Assembly (NCBI RefSeq): GCF_047238305.1
Contig: NZ_JBDFMO010000001.1
Location: 3,286,001-3,350,000 of the forward strand
DNA: 64,000 nt
Direction: 5' to 3'
Origin: Ferdinandcohnia sp047238305
GTDB lineage: Bacteria > Bacillota > Bacilli > Bacillales > Bacillaceae_L
The position numbers were made by a program, and so were the translations under genes. The number at the start of each line of letters is the position of its first letter. Position 1 is the stretch's first letter. Below, piece after piece: positions 42,721-51,938 of this stretch. The notes under the pieces are model-generated. The model did no database searches and was not told the DNA's origin. It was given only the letters and a program-made list of their open reading frames with translations.

Positions 42721-43386
42721 ATGGAACGACATATTTTAATCGTACTACCTCATCCAGATGATGAAGCTTTTGGAGTATCAGGTTTTATAAGCTTAAACAC
42801 CCAAAAAGGGGTTCCCGTAACATATGCTTGCTTAACATTAGGTGAGATGGGTAGAAATCTTGGAAATCCGTTTTTTGCAACGAGAGAGACATTACCGGAG
42901 ATACGTAAAAAAGAGCTTAAAGAAGCTTGTAAGGCGTGTGGCATTACAGATCTCCGCATGCTAGGCTATCGTGATAAAACATTGGAATTCTTAGATCCTG
43001 AAAAAATCGCAGATTCCATTGAAGAAATTATCAAGGAAGTAAACCCTTCACTTGTTATTACATTCTATCCTGGACACGGTGTTCATCCTGACCATGACGC
43101 GACAGGTGAAGCTACCATTCGGGCCGTGAAGCGAATTCCGAAAGAAAACAGACCAAAGGCATATTGCAAAGCGATCACCCACGATCGTGTTGAAAAGATT
43201 GGTGAACATGATGTCGAATTCGATGTAAGTGAAGTATTAGACAAGAAAATTGCAACATTAAAAGCGCATCGTTCCCAAACAGAGGGGCTTATGGGCAATT
43301 TACTTCAGAAAATCGATAACAAAGAAAATGAAGTATTGGATTGGCTTCGTACTGAAGTATATTGGACCTATAAATTTGATGAGTAG
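42721..43386 (+). CDS. bshB2: Bacillithiol biosynthesis deacetylase BshB2
   Basis: Zinc-dependent N-deacetylase (LmbE/PIG-L family), 221 residues, acting on GlcNAc-malate in bacillithiol synthesis. Zinc motifs: PHPDDEAFG near the N-terminus and HGVHPDHDATG in the middle. Additional motif GYRDKTLEF. AAAGGAG before the ATG. The yojF-yojG order is as in B. subtilis. Confidence 0.9.
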   Translation: MERHILIVLPHPDDEAFGVSGFISLNTQKGVPVTYACLTLGEMGRNLGNPFFATRETLPEIRKKELKEACKACGITDLRMLGYRDKTLEFLDPEKIADSIEEIIKEVNPSLVITFYPGHGVHPDHDATGEATIRAVKRIPKENRPKAYCKAITHDRVEKIGEHDVEFDVSEVLDKKIATLKAHRSQTEGLMGNLLQKIDNKENEVLDWLRTEVYWTYKFDE

Positions 43387-43432
43387 GACTAGGAGCTTTG
43401 TGCTATTAGACATTAAAGGAGCTCTTTAAATC

Positions 43433-43717
43433 ATGGAGAATGTTCCCGTTGATTATGATCGACTTTTAAAGGCATATCAATCACTTTGGATGAATAGAAG
43501 GTTGTGGCAAAAAGATCTTAGTAGCGAGGTTATCCTTCGGGCCACCATTCAGAGGGACTTGTACGATGAATTGACTCATCCAAGGCTACGAAAAACGCCG
43601 TATGAAAAATTTTTCATGGCAAGTAAACGAATTTTTGATTCTAGCTTACCAATTGAAGATAAACTTCACATTCAGCATGTGTATCTCGAAGAAATGGGAA
43701 ATGTTAAGAATTTGTAA
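43433..43717 (+). CDS. Hypothetical helical protein
   Basis: A 94-residue soluble protein predicted to be almost all helix (YDRLLKAYQSLWMNRRLW, EDKLHIQHVYLEEMGN), basic, no known motif. AAAGGAG lies 12 bases before the ATG, a little long. Not recognised. Confidence 0.6.
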   Translation: MENVPVDYDRLLKAYQSLWMNRRLWQKDLSSEVILRATIQRDLYDELTHPRLRKTPYEKFFMASKRIFDSSLPIEDKLHIQHVYLEEMGNVKNL

Positions 43718-43851
43718 ATAAAAAAAGAAAAAATTTACAAATAGTTCAAAAAGCAGTTGTACAATAACTGGGTTTCCTTTATAATCTGTGCATATACAAG
43801 CGTGGCTCGTCAAAATATCTCAGTATATCGAGTATTGAAAGGGGTATTTTT

Positions 43852-44043
43852 ATGGAGATGAACATGTATATGGAAATATCAGTGATCTTATTTTTGATCT
43901 TTGCATTTTCCTTCGCACATTCGATTTTTAAAGGAACTCACAAAAGAGTAGCCAAAATCATTAGTGCAACGGTTATTAGTTTATGTTCATTGGTAATTAT
44001 TTGGAGAACAGCAAGTCTATTATCATATTTTCATTCATTTTAA
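43852..44043 (+). CDS. Small two-helix membrane protein
   Basis: A 63-residue protein with two hydrophobic segments (EISVILFLIFAFSFAHSIF and ISATVISLCSLVIIW) joined by a short basic loop (KGTHKRVAK). AAAGGGGT precedes the ATG. Function unknown; terminator follows. Confidence 0.65.
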   Translation: MEMNMYMEISVILFLIFAFSFAHSIFKGTHKRVAKIISATVISLCSLVIIWRTASLLSYFHSF

Positions 44044-44057
44044 AGTGACGACCAACC

Positions 44058-44089
44058 AAAAGAGCGAATGGAATTTCGCTCTTTTTTAT
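44058..44089. terminator. Terminator between small convergent genes
   Basis: AAAGAGCGAA/TTCGCTCTTT stem with seven T's on the plus strand; the minus-strand small gene ends within it. Confidence 0.8.
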
Positions 44090-44211
44090 TGTTCTTCTCC
44101 CAAAATTGAACTAATTTTTTCAGGTGAAACAATATATAATCCCATTTCTTCTTCTAATTCCTCGATTGATTTATCAACGACCGTCTCTTCTTTTGATGGA
44201 AAGTTTTCCAA
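44086..44211 (-). CDS. Very small acidic protein, unknown
   Basis: A 41-residue acidic peptide (FPSKEETVVDKSIEELEEEMGLYIVSPEKISSILGEE) with TTG start and a strong GAGGTGAT ribosome site four bases before it, which is why I call it. No family recognised. Confidence 0.5.
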   Translation of the reverse strand: MENFPSKEETVVDKSIEELEEEMGLYIVSPEKISSILGEEQ

Positions 44212-44303
44212 AATAATCACCTCGACAGCTAGTATGCCCATTCTTTGCATATTTCCTTACTAGATTGAAAAACTAAATGGTATATGTAAAAGGAGACAAA
44301 ACC

Positions 44304-45134
44304 ATGAGATTTGGGAGTCATATTAGTATCCGCGATGGGTATTTAGGTGCCGCTCGACATGCCACGAAAATTGGTGCGAAGGCGTTTCAATACTTTCCGA
44401 AAAACCCTCGAAGTCTGACTGTAAAAGAATTTGATCGTCATGATGCAAACGAATGCGCTAGTTATTGTAAAGCCCATGATTTACGTACAATTGCTCACAC
44501 ACCATATCCTACAAATTTAGTAGCTGATAAGGATCAAATAGGGATTGTTATCGATTCTTTATTAAATGATTTAGAGATTGCCAATGAATGCGGTTCGATT
44601 GGCGTTGTTGTTCATTTTGGAGTATTAAAAAATGCAGCGAATCCACTTGAAGGATATCAACGGATGATCGAAACTCTTAATGAAGTGTTATCGAGATGGG
44701 ATGGGGAAACTCTTATCTTATTAGAAAATAATGCTGGAAAAAGTGGACCAACTGGGACAATGATTGAGGAGCTTGTACAAGTTAGACAACTGACTGATTT
44801 TCCGGAAAGAATCGGTTTTTGCTTAGATACGTGTCATCTTTACGCAAGCGGTGTTTGGGATGGAGATAATTGGCGTGAAGTCGAGACTAAAGGGACTGAG
44901 CTAGGTTATTTTGAACATCTTAAAGCTGTACATTTAAATAATTCCGTATACCCAACGAGGTCGATGAAGGACCGTCATGCTAATATTCCGTATGGGGAAA
45001 TAAAGGTAAAGCAAATCAAGGAATATTTGTCGAGCTCAGTATTTGGCGATATTCCCTTCGTACTCGAAACACCTCATGAAAGTCATTTTTCTCATAAAGA
45101 TGAGATCGAATTTTTGAACGAGTTGATGGAATAG
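44304..45134 (+). CDS. nfo: Deoxyribonuclease IV (AP endonuclease)
   Basis: Zinc TIM-barrel AP endonuclease of 276 residues for base-excision repair. Motifs: FGSHISIRDGY, IAHTPYPTNLV, ILLENNAGK, FCLDTCHLYASG, HLNNSVYPTRSMKDRHANIPYGEI and the C-terminal FVLETPHE. ATG 44304 follows AAAGGAGA. Together with the Fpg-like gene nearby it adds to local repair functions, though they are not in one operon. Bacillus genomes usually have another nfo; copy number cannot be judged here. Confidence 0.9.
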   Translation: MRFGSHISIRDGYLGAARHATKIGAKAFQYFPKNPRSLTVKEFDRHDANECASYCKAHDLRTIAHTPYPTNLVADKDQIGIVIDSLLNDLEIANECGSIGVVVHFGVLKNAANPLEGYQRMIETLNEVLSRWDGETLILLENNAGKSGPTGTMIEELVQVRQLTDFPERIGFCLDTCHLYASGVWDGDNWREVETKGTELGYFEHLKAVHLNNSVYPTRSMKDRHANIPYGEIKVKQIKEYLSSSVFGDIPFVLETPHESHFSHKDEIEFLNELME

Positions 45135-45166
45135 TTGCCCATGACTATAGACGAATAGCTAAATCA

Positions 45167-45197
45167 AAAAACCAGCCTTCCCAAAAGGCTGGTTTTC
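45167..45197. terminator. Bidirectional terminator between nfo and the MATE gene
   Basis: AAACCAGCCTT/AAGGCTGGTTT stem with a 5-base loop and A/T runs on both sides; genes converge on it. Confidence 0.85.
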
Positions 45198-45200
45198 GCT

Positions 45201-46565
45201 TTATTCCTCACTTAAATCGATTCGAGCTACTTTCTTTTGAACAATCAGTAAACGTCCAGATAAAGTAATTGCACCAGCGGCAAGTCCGACAATCAAGCCG
45301 ATCCAATATCCGAACGCACCAAGGCTAGTATACTTAGCCAATACATACCCAACAGGCAATCCAATTACCCAATAGGAGATGAGTGTCATCACAAAGGTTG
45401 TGTTCACATCTTTGTACCCACGAAGTGCTCCTTGTATCGGAGCCGCAATCGCATCAGAAAGCTGGAAGAAGATTGCATAAATTAAAAATTGGGTTGTTAA
45501 CGTAATAACAGCTTCATTTGTTGAGTACAGTTTTGCAATCGGCACTTGAAAAACAAAAATAATCATTGCACAGACGATTGCCATCAATACAGCAATACAA
45601 ATGCCTAAAATGCTATATTGTTTTGCATCCTTAAATCTGTTTGCACCGACCTCAAAACCAACAACAATGGTTAAAGCCATTGAAATACTTAACGGAATCA
45701 TGTAAAGCAAACTCGAAAAATTGATAGCAACCTGGTGTGCCCCAATCGTGATCGTATTAAATTCGCTCATAAGCAACGTTACAGCTGAGAAAATACTCGT
45801 TTCGAAAAAGATCGCAAACCCAATTGGCAAACCAAGCTTCAATATTTCAGCCCAGCTTGGAAGTGAAACAGCATAAAGTTTGCGAAATACACGATATTCG
45901 ACAAATGGCGGTCGAGTTAAAATAATCCAAACGGCTATGATGACAATCATCCAGTACGTGATCGCAGTTGCATATCCAGCACCAGCACCGCCTAACTCAG
46001 GAAAACCAAATTTTCCAAAAATCAACAAATAATTAAACAGCACGTTAATTGGTAATGAAGAAAGAGTGATAATCATCGTTACACGCGTGTGACCTAGTGC
46101 ATCAATAAAGGATCTCAACACAGAATACACAAAAAGTGGAACGATCCCGAATGAAAGCCCGATTATATATTCTTTTGCGATTTCACGAACCTCGGATTCA
46201 AGCTTCATGATGTCTAAAATCGGATCTAACACAAAAGAGCCAACAACGGCAACAACTAGTGCAATAACGATTGAGATATAAACACCCTGCATCACTGAAT
46301 AGGGCACTTTATCCCTTTGTTTGGCACCGACATATTGCGCTATTATAGGGGTGATGGCTACTAAAATTCCAGACAATCCAGTATATACTGGCACCCAAAG
46401 ACTTGATCCAATTGCTACACCGGCAAGGTCATTTGCCCCAGCGCGTCCTGACATCATCGTATCCACAAAATTGATAAGATTTAGACCTACCTGTGTAATA
46501 AGAATTGGAAAGAGGATATGCAAAAATAATTTATTTTTTTCTGTTAGACTAAATGTTTGGTTCAT
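45201..46565 (-). CDS. MATE family efflux transporter
   Basis: Multidrug/toxin exporter of 454 residues with twelve predicted helices in two homologous halves. Characteristic segments: PILITQVGLNLINFVDTMMSGRAG, ITPIIAQYVGA, GLPIGFAIFFETSIFS, FFQLSDAIAAPIQGALRGYKD. Probably Na+- or H+-driven, NorM subgroup; substrates unknown. Confidence 0.9.
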   Translation of the reverse strand: MNQTFSLTEKNKLFLHILFPILITQVGLNLINFVDTMMSGRAGANDLAGVAIGSSLWVPVYTGLSGILVAITPIIAQYVGAKQRDKVPYSVMQGVYISIVIALVVAVVGSFVLDPILDIMKLESEVREIAKEYIIGLSFGIVPLFVYSVLRSFIDALGHTRVTMIITLSSLPINVLFNYLLIFGKFGFPELGGAGAGYATAITYWMIVIIAVWIILTRPPFVEYRVFRKLYAVSLPSWAEILKLGLPIGFAIFFETSIFSAVTLLMSEFNTITIGAHQVAINFSSLLYMIPLSISMALTIVVGFEVGANRFKDAKQYSILGICIAVLMAIVCAMIIFVFQVPIAKLYSTNEAVITLTTQFLIYAIFFQLSDAIAAPIQGALRGYKDVNTTFVMTLISYWVIGLPVGYVLAKYTSLGAFGYWIGLIVGLAAGAITLSGRLLIVQKKVARIDLSEE

Positions 46566-46747
46566 TACATGTTCTTCTACCTTCCATATTGATTAATGGA
46601 TTATATCACAAAAATGACATGATTGAAGAGAAAATTTATTCTTACCAACATACAAGACTCGTTCTTTTCTCTTTTTTAGTGTAAAGTAGTAAATAGGTAT
46701 GAAAATAACCTTTGTAATCGAAACTAAGAGTGAAGGGGGAATCCAAC

Positions 46748-47986
46748 TTGATAAAGTTATTTTCAGATAGTGATTTAGATGGAGTAGGATGTGGACTTGT
46801 TGCCAAGCTTGCATTTGGTGATGAGGTTGATGTCTCCTATTGCTCATACCGAAACTTAAACGAACGTGTGGAAAAATATATTGAAAATCCTGAACACAAT
46901 CAGGCAAAAGTATACATAACTGATCTTGCTGTCAATGAAAAAAATGAAAAGGCATTGGAAAAACGTCATAAAGCAGGGCACTACATACAGATGGTGGATC
47001 ATCACAAAACGGCAATGCATTTTAATAAGTATGACTGGGGTTTTGTTCAGGCTGAATATGAGTCTGGAAAGAAAACCTGTGCTACTTCCCTGTACTATGA
47101 ATTTCTTCTTGAAAAAAATCTCATTAACAAACATAAAGGATTAGAAGAATTTATTGAGCTTGTAAGACTCTATGACACATGGGAATGGGAATCTGAAAAT
47201 CGGGTTGAAGCAAAGCGACTTAATGATTTATTTTTTATCATTGGAATTGAAGAATTCGAGGGAAAAATGCTTGAAAGACTTCAAAACAATCAAGATTCCT
47301 TTCAGTTAACAGAGGGTGAAGAGTTCCTATTAGATACTGAAGATAAGAAAATTGAGCGCTATATCCATTCGAAAAATAGACAAATCGTTCAGACGTTTAT
47401 TGAGGAGTATTGTGTAGGAGTGGTTCATGCTGAGCAATATATTTCTGAACTTGGTAATGCATTAGGCAAACTAAATCCACATTTAGATTTGATTGCTATT
47501 TTAAATGTTGGAACGAAAAAGATTGGACTTCGTACAATCCACGATGATGTCGATGTATCAGAATTTGCCAAGCGATATGGTGGAGGGGGACATCCAAAGG
47601 CATCTGGTTGTTCACTTGGTGACACGGCATTTGAGCTTTTTGTAAAAAATACATTTCCATTGTATGCAATTCGCCATGATGCCCCGGAAAACGAACTTAA
47701 TGTCAAAGGGAACGAGAATGGGACTCTTCTTGTAAATCGAAAAGGAGAAAAATCTTTTATCTTCAAAAAAGAGGACCAGTGGGTTGTTCATCATGAGAAG
47801 AAAACACTTGACGTAAAATTTTCATCATTTGAAGAAGCTGAGCGTTTTATAAAGCGTCAATTTGCAAGTGGCCTAGCCTTTGATAATGAACTTCTTTCTT
47901 ACATTGGAGAGCATTTGAATAAGAAAGAAGATGCAATCAAAGCAAACCTTGAAGGTGCACTAGTGAGTATAAAGAACCAATTTTAA
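46748..47986 (+). CDS. nrnB: DHH-family phosphoesterase, NrnB-like nanoRNase
   Basis: A 412-residue exonuclease-like protein. DHH domain motifs: FSDSDLDGVG (motif I), ITDLAVNEKN, VDHH (motif III); C-terminal DHHA1 domain with KRYGGGGHPKASGCSLG. Homologous in layout to YngD/NrnB, which degrades short RNA oligomers and pGpG. The extra C-terminal 120 residues are charged. TTG 46748 follows AAGGGGG; a GTG at 46730 precedes that site. Confidence 0.82.
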   Translation: MIKLFSDSDLDGVGCGLVAKLAFGDEVDVSYCSYRNLNERVEKYIENPEHNQAKVYITDLAVNEKNEKALEKRHKAGHYIQMVDHHKTAMHFNKYDWGFVQAEYESGKKTCATSLYYEFLLEKNLINKHKGLEEFIELVRLYDTWEWESENRVEAKRLNDLFFIIGIEEFEGKMLERLQNNQDSFQLTEGEEFLLDTEDKKIERYIHSKNRQIVQTFIEEYCVGVVHAEQYISELGNALGKLNPHLDLIAILNVGTKKIGLRTIHDDVDVSEFAKRYGGGGHPKASGCSLGDTAFELFVKNTFPLYAIRHDAPENELNVKGNENGTLLVNRKGEKSFIFKKEDQWVVHHEKKTLDVKFSSFEEAERFIKRQFASGLAFDNELLSYIGEHLNKKEDAIKANLEGALVSIKNQF

Positions 47987-48014
47987 ATGAAACGTGTGTT
48001 CGTATGGTAAAATG

Positions 48015-48023
48015 TGCTATAAT
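48015..48023 (+). promoter_or_regulatory. Extended -10 promoter of the toxin gene
   Basis: TGCTATAAT is a perfect extended -10 element; the -35 region is poor, as is common for TGn promoters. It lies 68 bases before the toxin start. Confidence 0.6.
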
Positions 48024-48090
48024 AAAATGGCAATAGGTTGTCCATAAGGGTGGTCGGCTAAGCTCCCAAGTGAAAGGGGGTGATGCCTAT

Positions 48091-48177
48091 ATGACGATTT
48101 ATGAGAGCCTTGTGATTATGCTTTCGTTTGCGTCTCTTGTTGTTGCGATTTTATCTTTTGACAACAATAAAAAATAG
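48091..48177 (+). CDS. Putative holin-like type I toxin
   Basis: A 28-residue peptide: MTIYESLVIML, a hydrophobic helix (SFASLVVAILSF) and a polar end (DNNKK). This is the pattern of the 'putative holin-like toxin' and TxpA-type peptides of Bacillales, which insert into the membrane. A strong AAAGGGGGTGAT site precedes the ATG. The stop codon lies in a hairpin whose minus-strand copy ends in a U run, and a possible promoter for an antisense RNA faces it. Toxicity is inferred. Confidence 0.7.
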   Translation: MTIYESLVIMLSFASLVVAILSFDNNKK

Positions 48178-48214
48178 ACCTCCCTTTTTCCGCTAAAAAT
48201 CGGGTGAGGTCTAT
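48174..48214 (-). terminator. Hairpin at the toxin stop, terminator for the antisense RNA
   Basis: ATAGACCTC (48174-48182) pairs with GAGGTCTAT (48206-48214). On the minus strand six T's follow at once. Confidence 0.65.
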
Positions 48215-48256
48215 TTCATTTTAGGCTGATCCTCTTAGTGGGACCATTCTATTGCT

Positions 48257-48298
48257 AGACCGTAGATGCTCCCAACATCTGCGGTCTATTTGTATTTT
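48257..48298 (+). terminator. Terminator of the toxin mRNA
   Basis: Twelve-base arms AGACCGTAGATG/CATCTGCGGTCT with one G-U pair, 7-base loop and an ATTTGTATTTT tail. Confidence 0.7.
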
Positions 48299-48442
48299 AC
48301 GAGTATTTATCATTATAATACCATACCTTAAGCAAAAATGTCACAAATACTTGAATTTCAAGGTGAATTCATTGCCCTTACGTCTAAACTTCGATAAAAT
48401 ACATCAGGGTATAAAGATATGTATGAGAGGATTTGATACTTC

Positions 48443-49327
48443 ATGACAATTCAACTAGAGGATTTGACATTACCGACAAATATACAGACTGAAATTTCAA
48501 ATAGAAAGAACCTTGCTTCCGGGGCTGAGCTTTTAATTGGTAAAGGGGGGTATACTCCATCAGATATCAATATTATACGTGACGCCATCATTGCCTTAAG
48601 CATTGGCAAAAATGTGCTTTTAAAAGGACCTACTGGTTCCGGAAAAACAAAACTGGCCGAAACAATTTCTCATTTGTTTCAGCAACCAATGTATAGCATC
48701 AACTGCTCTGTTGACCTAGATGCAGAAGCGTTACTTGGCTATAAAACGATTCAAGAGCACGATGGAAAAATGAAAATTGAATTTGTTGCAGGGCCTGTTA
48801 TCAATGCGATGAAAAAAGGATATCTTCTTTACATCGATGAAATCAATATGGCAAAGCCAGAAACCTTGCCGATTTTAAACGGGGTGCTTGATTATCGAAA
48901 AATGATTACCAATCCGTTTACGGCTGAAGTCGTTCGCGCCGAAAATGGCTTTGGTGTCATTGCTGCAATTAATGAGGGCTATGTTGGAACGGTTCCATTG
49001 AATGAAGCGTTGAAAAACCGCTTTGTGGTCATTGATGTTCCTTATATTCAAGGAGAAACGCTAAAGGAAGTACTTCAAACACAAACTGCCTTACAGGATG
49101 AACAATTAATCAATCGATTTGTTTCCTTATCTTCTGATTTAATCACCCAGGTTCGTGGAGGAATGCTGTCTGAAGAGGCTGCATCCATTCGTGCATTGAT
49201 TGACACTTGTGATTTAGCGATGTATATGCCACCATTGCGTGCCATCGAACGTGGTATTATTGAAAAACTAGAAGATGATCGAGAGAAAGCAGCGGTTAAA
49301 AATATAGCAGAAACTCTGTTTGAGTGA
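48443..49327 (+). CDS. yojN: MoxR-like AAA+ ATPase, YojN type
   Basis: A 294-residue AAA+ ATPase acting as a chaperone-like partner of a VWA protein. Walker A GPTGSGKTKL, Walker B LLYIDEINMA, sensor I area VIAAINEGY, sensor II PPLRAIERG. Directly followed by the VWA gene (yojO), the B. subtilis order. MoxR-VWA pairs mature or remodel metal enzymes and complexes; the client here is unknown. Confidence 0.87.
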   Translation: MTIQLEDLTLPTNIQTEISNRKNLASGAELLIGKGGYTPSDINIIRDAIIALSIGKNVLLKGPTGSGKTKLAETISHLFQQPMYSINCSVDLDAEALLGYKTIQEHDGKMKIEFVAGPVINAMKKGYLLYIDEINMAKPETLPILNGVLDYRKMITNPFTAEVVRAENGFGVIAAINEGYVGTVPLNEALKNRFVVIDVPYIQGETLKEVLQTQTALQDEQLINRFVSLSSDLITQVRGGMLSEEAASIRALIDTCDLAMYMPPLRAIERGIIEKLEDDREKAAVKNIAETLFE

Positions 49328-49337
49328 GGTTTTACCA

Positions 49338-51254
49338 ATGAGATTTATTCAATTTAATGATAAAAAGGTGGACTCCTTTTTGTTCATGGAATTATCCGAC
49401 CTTGCCAAAACAATCTCGAAAAATCCTGAACTTGAAGTCGAGTTAGGTTATAAATCATACCTCGATCCAATTCAACAAAAAATCATCATTAGTCATTTTT
49501 GGGACAACCGCCCAACTAACGACAAACGTAATGGTTTATTAAGTGATGTGTTTATCCGAAGTATTGGAAGCATGAACTACACGGATTTTAAGGAAACGAA
49601 TCAGTATCTTAAATATTGTAAAAAAAGTGAACTTCCAAGCTTCGCAAAACAGCTGTTCATGCTTTTTGAAGATTTTCGATTAGAAGAGCTTTGTATTAAA
49701 GAACGGCCCGGAACAAGGAAGTCTTTTACTGAAAGACGAAGAATTTATTGAAAGTATTATGAGGATCAGCTTCATGTGAATATGGTCAAGGGTGTTCCGA
49801 CGGATGCGCTGTTTAATGCGCTATTTTTACTATTAACAGCTGAATCTCCACTTGAGGAGATTCCGTCCATTCAAGATAAAATTGACCTTGTCATGCCATT
49901 TCTACGAAGCCAAGTTGCGAAAGTCTTTGATGCCAAATCCACAAAAGATATCATAAAAAGTTGTAAAGAAATGATCGATGTGTTAGAGGATGTTCTTGAT
50001 GAAGATATGTTAAACACTTATTTTCATTTACCAGAACTTGATTATGACATTCTTGAGGACGGACTTACAATTGATGATTTAAAACGCAAGGATAAGCTAA
50101 AAAACAATGATGTGCTCGATGATGTTAAAAAAGGTGATGAGGATATCCATGAGGAGAAGTTCGAAACTTGGCATCGCGAAACAAGCACACCAACAAAAAG
50201 CTTTTTACAATTTGATCTGGAACAAGGGTCTAGAACGAATCTGATGGGTGAAGGGGCAAGAGAAGGTGAAGAGGGTGACCAAGCGTTAGGGATTGCCCAA
50301 GGCTCGTCTCGTCGAAGCAAAAATATTGATTACTCCAAACTTGAAGCAATGGAATTGGTCCATTCCGAGAAGGAGGGTTCCTCAGAATCTGAATTTGGGA
50401 AAGAAAATCGATTTGCCTATCCAGTCTTCAAAAAAGCACGAAAACCAGTAGATGATGAGATTATTCAGTACGAAAAAAATAAATCGATCATTGCTCCGTA
50501 CCAGAAAAAGCTTAAACAAATGATTTTAAAAACATTGGAACATAAAAAAAATCTTCCAAGAGGGGATTTACATTTTGGCCGATTAAATAAAAAGCTTATT
50601 CGTATTTTTACGGACGACAATCCAAGACTATTTTATAAAAAAGAACAGCCATCCCATCAAATAGATGCAGCATTCTCGTTATTAGTCGATTGCTCTGCTT
50701 CGATGTACGATAAAATGGATCAAACGAAGCTTGGGATTACACTGTTTCATGAAGCTTTAAAATCAGTTCAGGTTCCTCATGATGTAACAGGTTTCTGGGA
50801 GGATACCAATGATGCAGATAGTACGAAACAACCGAATTACATGCAAACAGTGATTGATTTTGATTCTAGTTTGAAGCGCAGCTATGGTGCGGAAATCATG
50901 CAACTAGAACCAGAGGAAGACAATCGTGACGGATTTTCCATTCGATTACAAACAAAGAAGCTTTTACAGCGTAGTGAAAAACAGAAATTCTTACTTGTTT
51001 TTTCTGACGGTGAGCCTGCAGCATTTGATTATGAGCAAAATGGAATTATCGATACACATGAAGCTGTGCTAAAAGCACGGAAACACGGTATCGAGGTTAT
51101 TAATGTTTTCTTATCAAATGGAGAGATTGATGAAGGTCAGATAACAACGATTCAAAACATTTACGGAAAGTACAGCATTTTAGTCCCTAACATCGACCAA
51201 TTACCAGATGTGCTGTTTCCTTTATTGAAAAAGCTGTTATATAAGAGTATCTAA
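49338..51254 (+). pseudogene. yojO: VWA protein YojO with an in-frame TGA
   Basis: Partner of YojN; about 638 residues if read through. The frame is continuous except for TGA at 49749-49751, in ERRRIY-stop-KYYEDQLHVN; both sides look conserved and in phase. CGA (Arg) to TGA would explain it. The C-terminal VWA domain has the MIDAS motif DCSASMYDK, FSDGEPAAFD and a metal-site Thr region. The 3' part could restart at GTG 49776 without an evident ribosome site. If translation stops at the TGA the VWA domain is lost and YojN is left without a partner. Confidence 0.8.
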
Positions 51255-51261
51255 AATGAAA

Positions 51262-51300
51262 GGGAGCAAAGCCGTTCGCAAGACTTTGCTCCCATTTTTA
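51262..51300 (+). terminator. Terminator of the yojNO unit
   Basis: GGGAGCAAAG/CTTTGCTCCC perfect 10-bp stem with a 12-base loop and T-rich tail. Confidence 0.87.
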
Positions 51301-51325
51301 AGCGAAAAATTATTTTAAAACTATG

Positions 51326-51355
51326 AATCCAGCTAATTTAGCTGGATTTTTTCTT
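51326..51355 (+). terminator. Second terminator in tandem
   Basis: AATCCAGCTA/TAGCTGGATT stem with a 3-base loop followed by T's, 26 bases after the previous terminator. It may back up that terminator or end a short RNA. Confidence 0.75.
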
Positions 51356-51418
51356 TAATAGAATGATATACCTTCCCTTATCATATGATGAAGTATCAAG
51401 GTAAATGGGGTGAAGAGT

Positions 51419-51817
51419 ATGCAAGAATCAAAGCCTTTTACACAAATTCCAGAAGAACTCATTACAAGATATTTTACATTAAGTGAAAAAGCGAAGAAAA
51501 TTGAAAAAGAATTAAAAGAGATGAAAAAGGTCCTAAATGTTTATTTTGATGAAACCGTAGGAAAGCATGAAAAAGGAGAGTCAGTTGTAGGAGATTACAA
51601 GATACAACGGCAAATACGTTTGTCTGAAAGCTATCATGATGAAAAAATGGTTAAAAGATTAGAAGATTTAAAACTGAACGATTGTATCCAGGTAATTAAA
51701 CAGCCTGATCAACAGAAGATTGAAGCGGCGATTACGCTAGGTCTGCTTGGACAAGCCGATATCGAGGATTGCATTTTGACAAAGACAACAAATGCAATAA
51801 CTGTTCGTAAAATTTAA
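51419..51817 (+). CDS. Hypothetical coiled-coil protein
   Basis: A 132-residue charged protein: helical N-terminal part with heptads (LSEKAKKIEKELKEMKKVLNVYF), a middle beta segment (GDYKIQRQIRLSES) and a C-terminal alpha/beta part. No known motif. ATG 51419 stands six bases after GGGGTGA; the GTG at 51410 is inside that site. Followed by a perfect terminator. Confidence 0.65.
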   Translation: MQESKPFTQIPEELITRYFTLSEKAKKIEKELKEMKKVLNVYFDETVGKHEKGESVVGDYKIQRQIRLSESYHDEKMVKRLEDLKLNDCIQVIKQPDQQKIEAAITLGLLGQADIEDCILTKTTNAITVRKI

Positions 51818-51846
51818 AAACAGGAGAGGCAACTCTCCTGTTTTTC
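51816..51846 (+). terminator. Terminator of the coiled-coil gene
   Basis: A 13-bp perfect stem with a GCAA loop and T tail, starting at the stop codon. Confidence 0.9.
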
Positions 51847-51938
51847 TTTACTGCACTTCCCGATCGCTTCGGAAGGTAAAAGGAACCTTCTGTTCGCACT
51901 TTGCTTGTCCTTGTTGAAGATCAGTGGGCGAATTTCTA

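Larger units (their letters stand above)
48170..48308 (-). ncRNA. Candidate antisense antitoxin RNA
   Basis: On the minus strand a TATAAT at about 48319-48314 could start a transcript that runs through the hairpin at 48257-48287 and stops at the hairpin 48174-48214, whose minus-strand side is followed by TTTTTTATTG. It would overlap the 3' end of the toxin mRNA by about 120 bases, the arrangement known for txpA/ratA. Its -35 is unclear. No homology to RatA is claimed. Confidence 0.4.

Noticed and set aside
46593..46907. 104-codon minus-strand ORF upstream of nrnB
   Set aside because: Overlaps the 5' end of nrnB and its promoter region, no ribosome site, no recognisable motif.
51847..51938. 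Possible remnant gene or structured element
   Set aside because: A few short inverted words (CCGATCGCTTCGG) but no stable hairpin, ORF or repeat partner that I can support.
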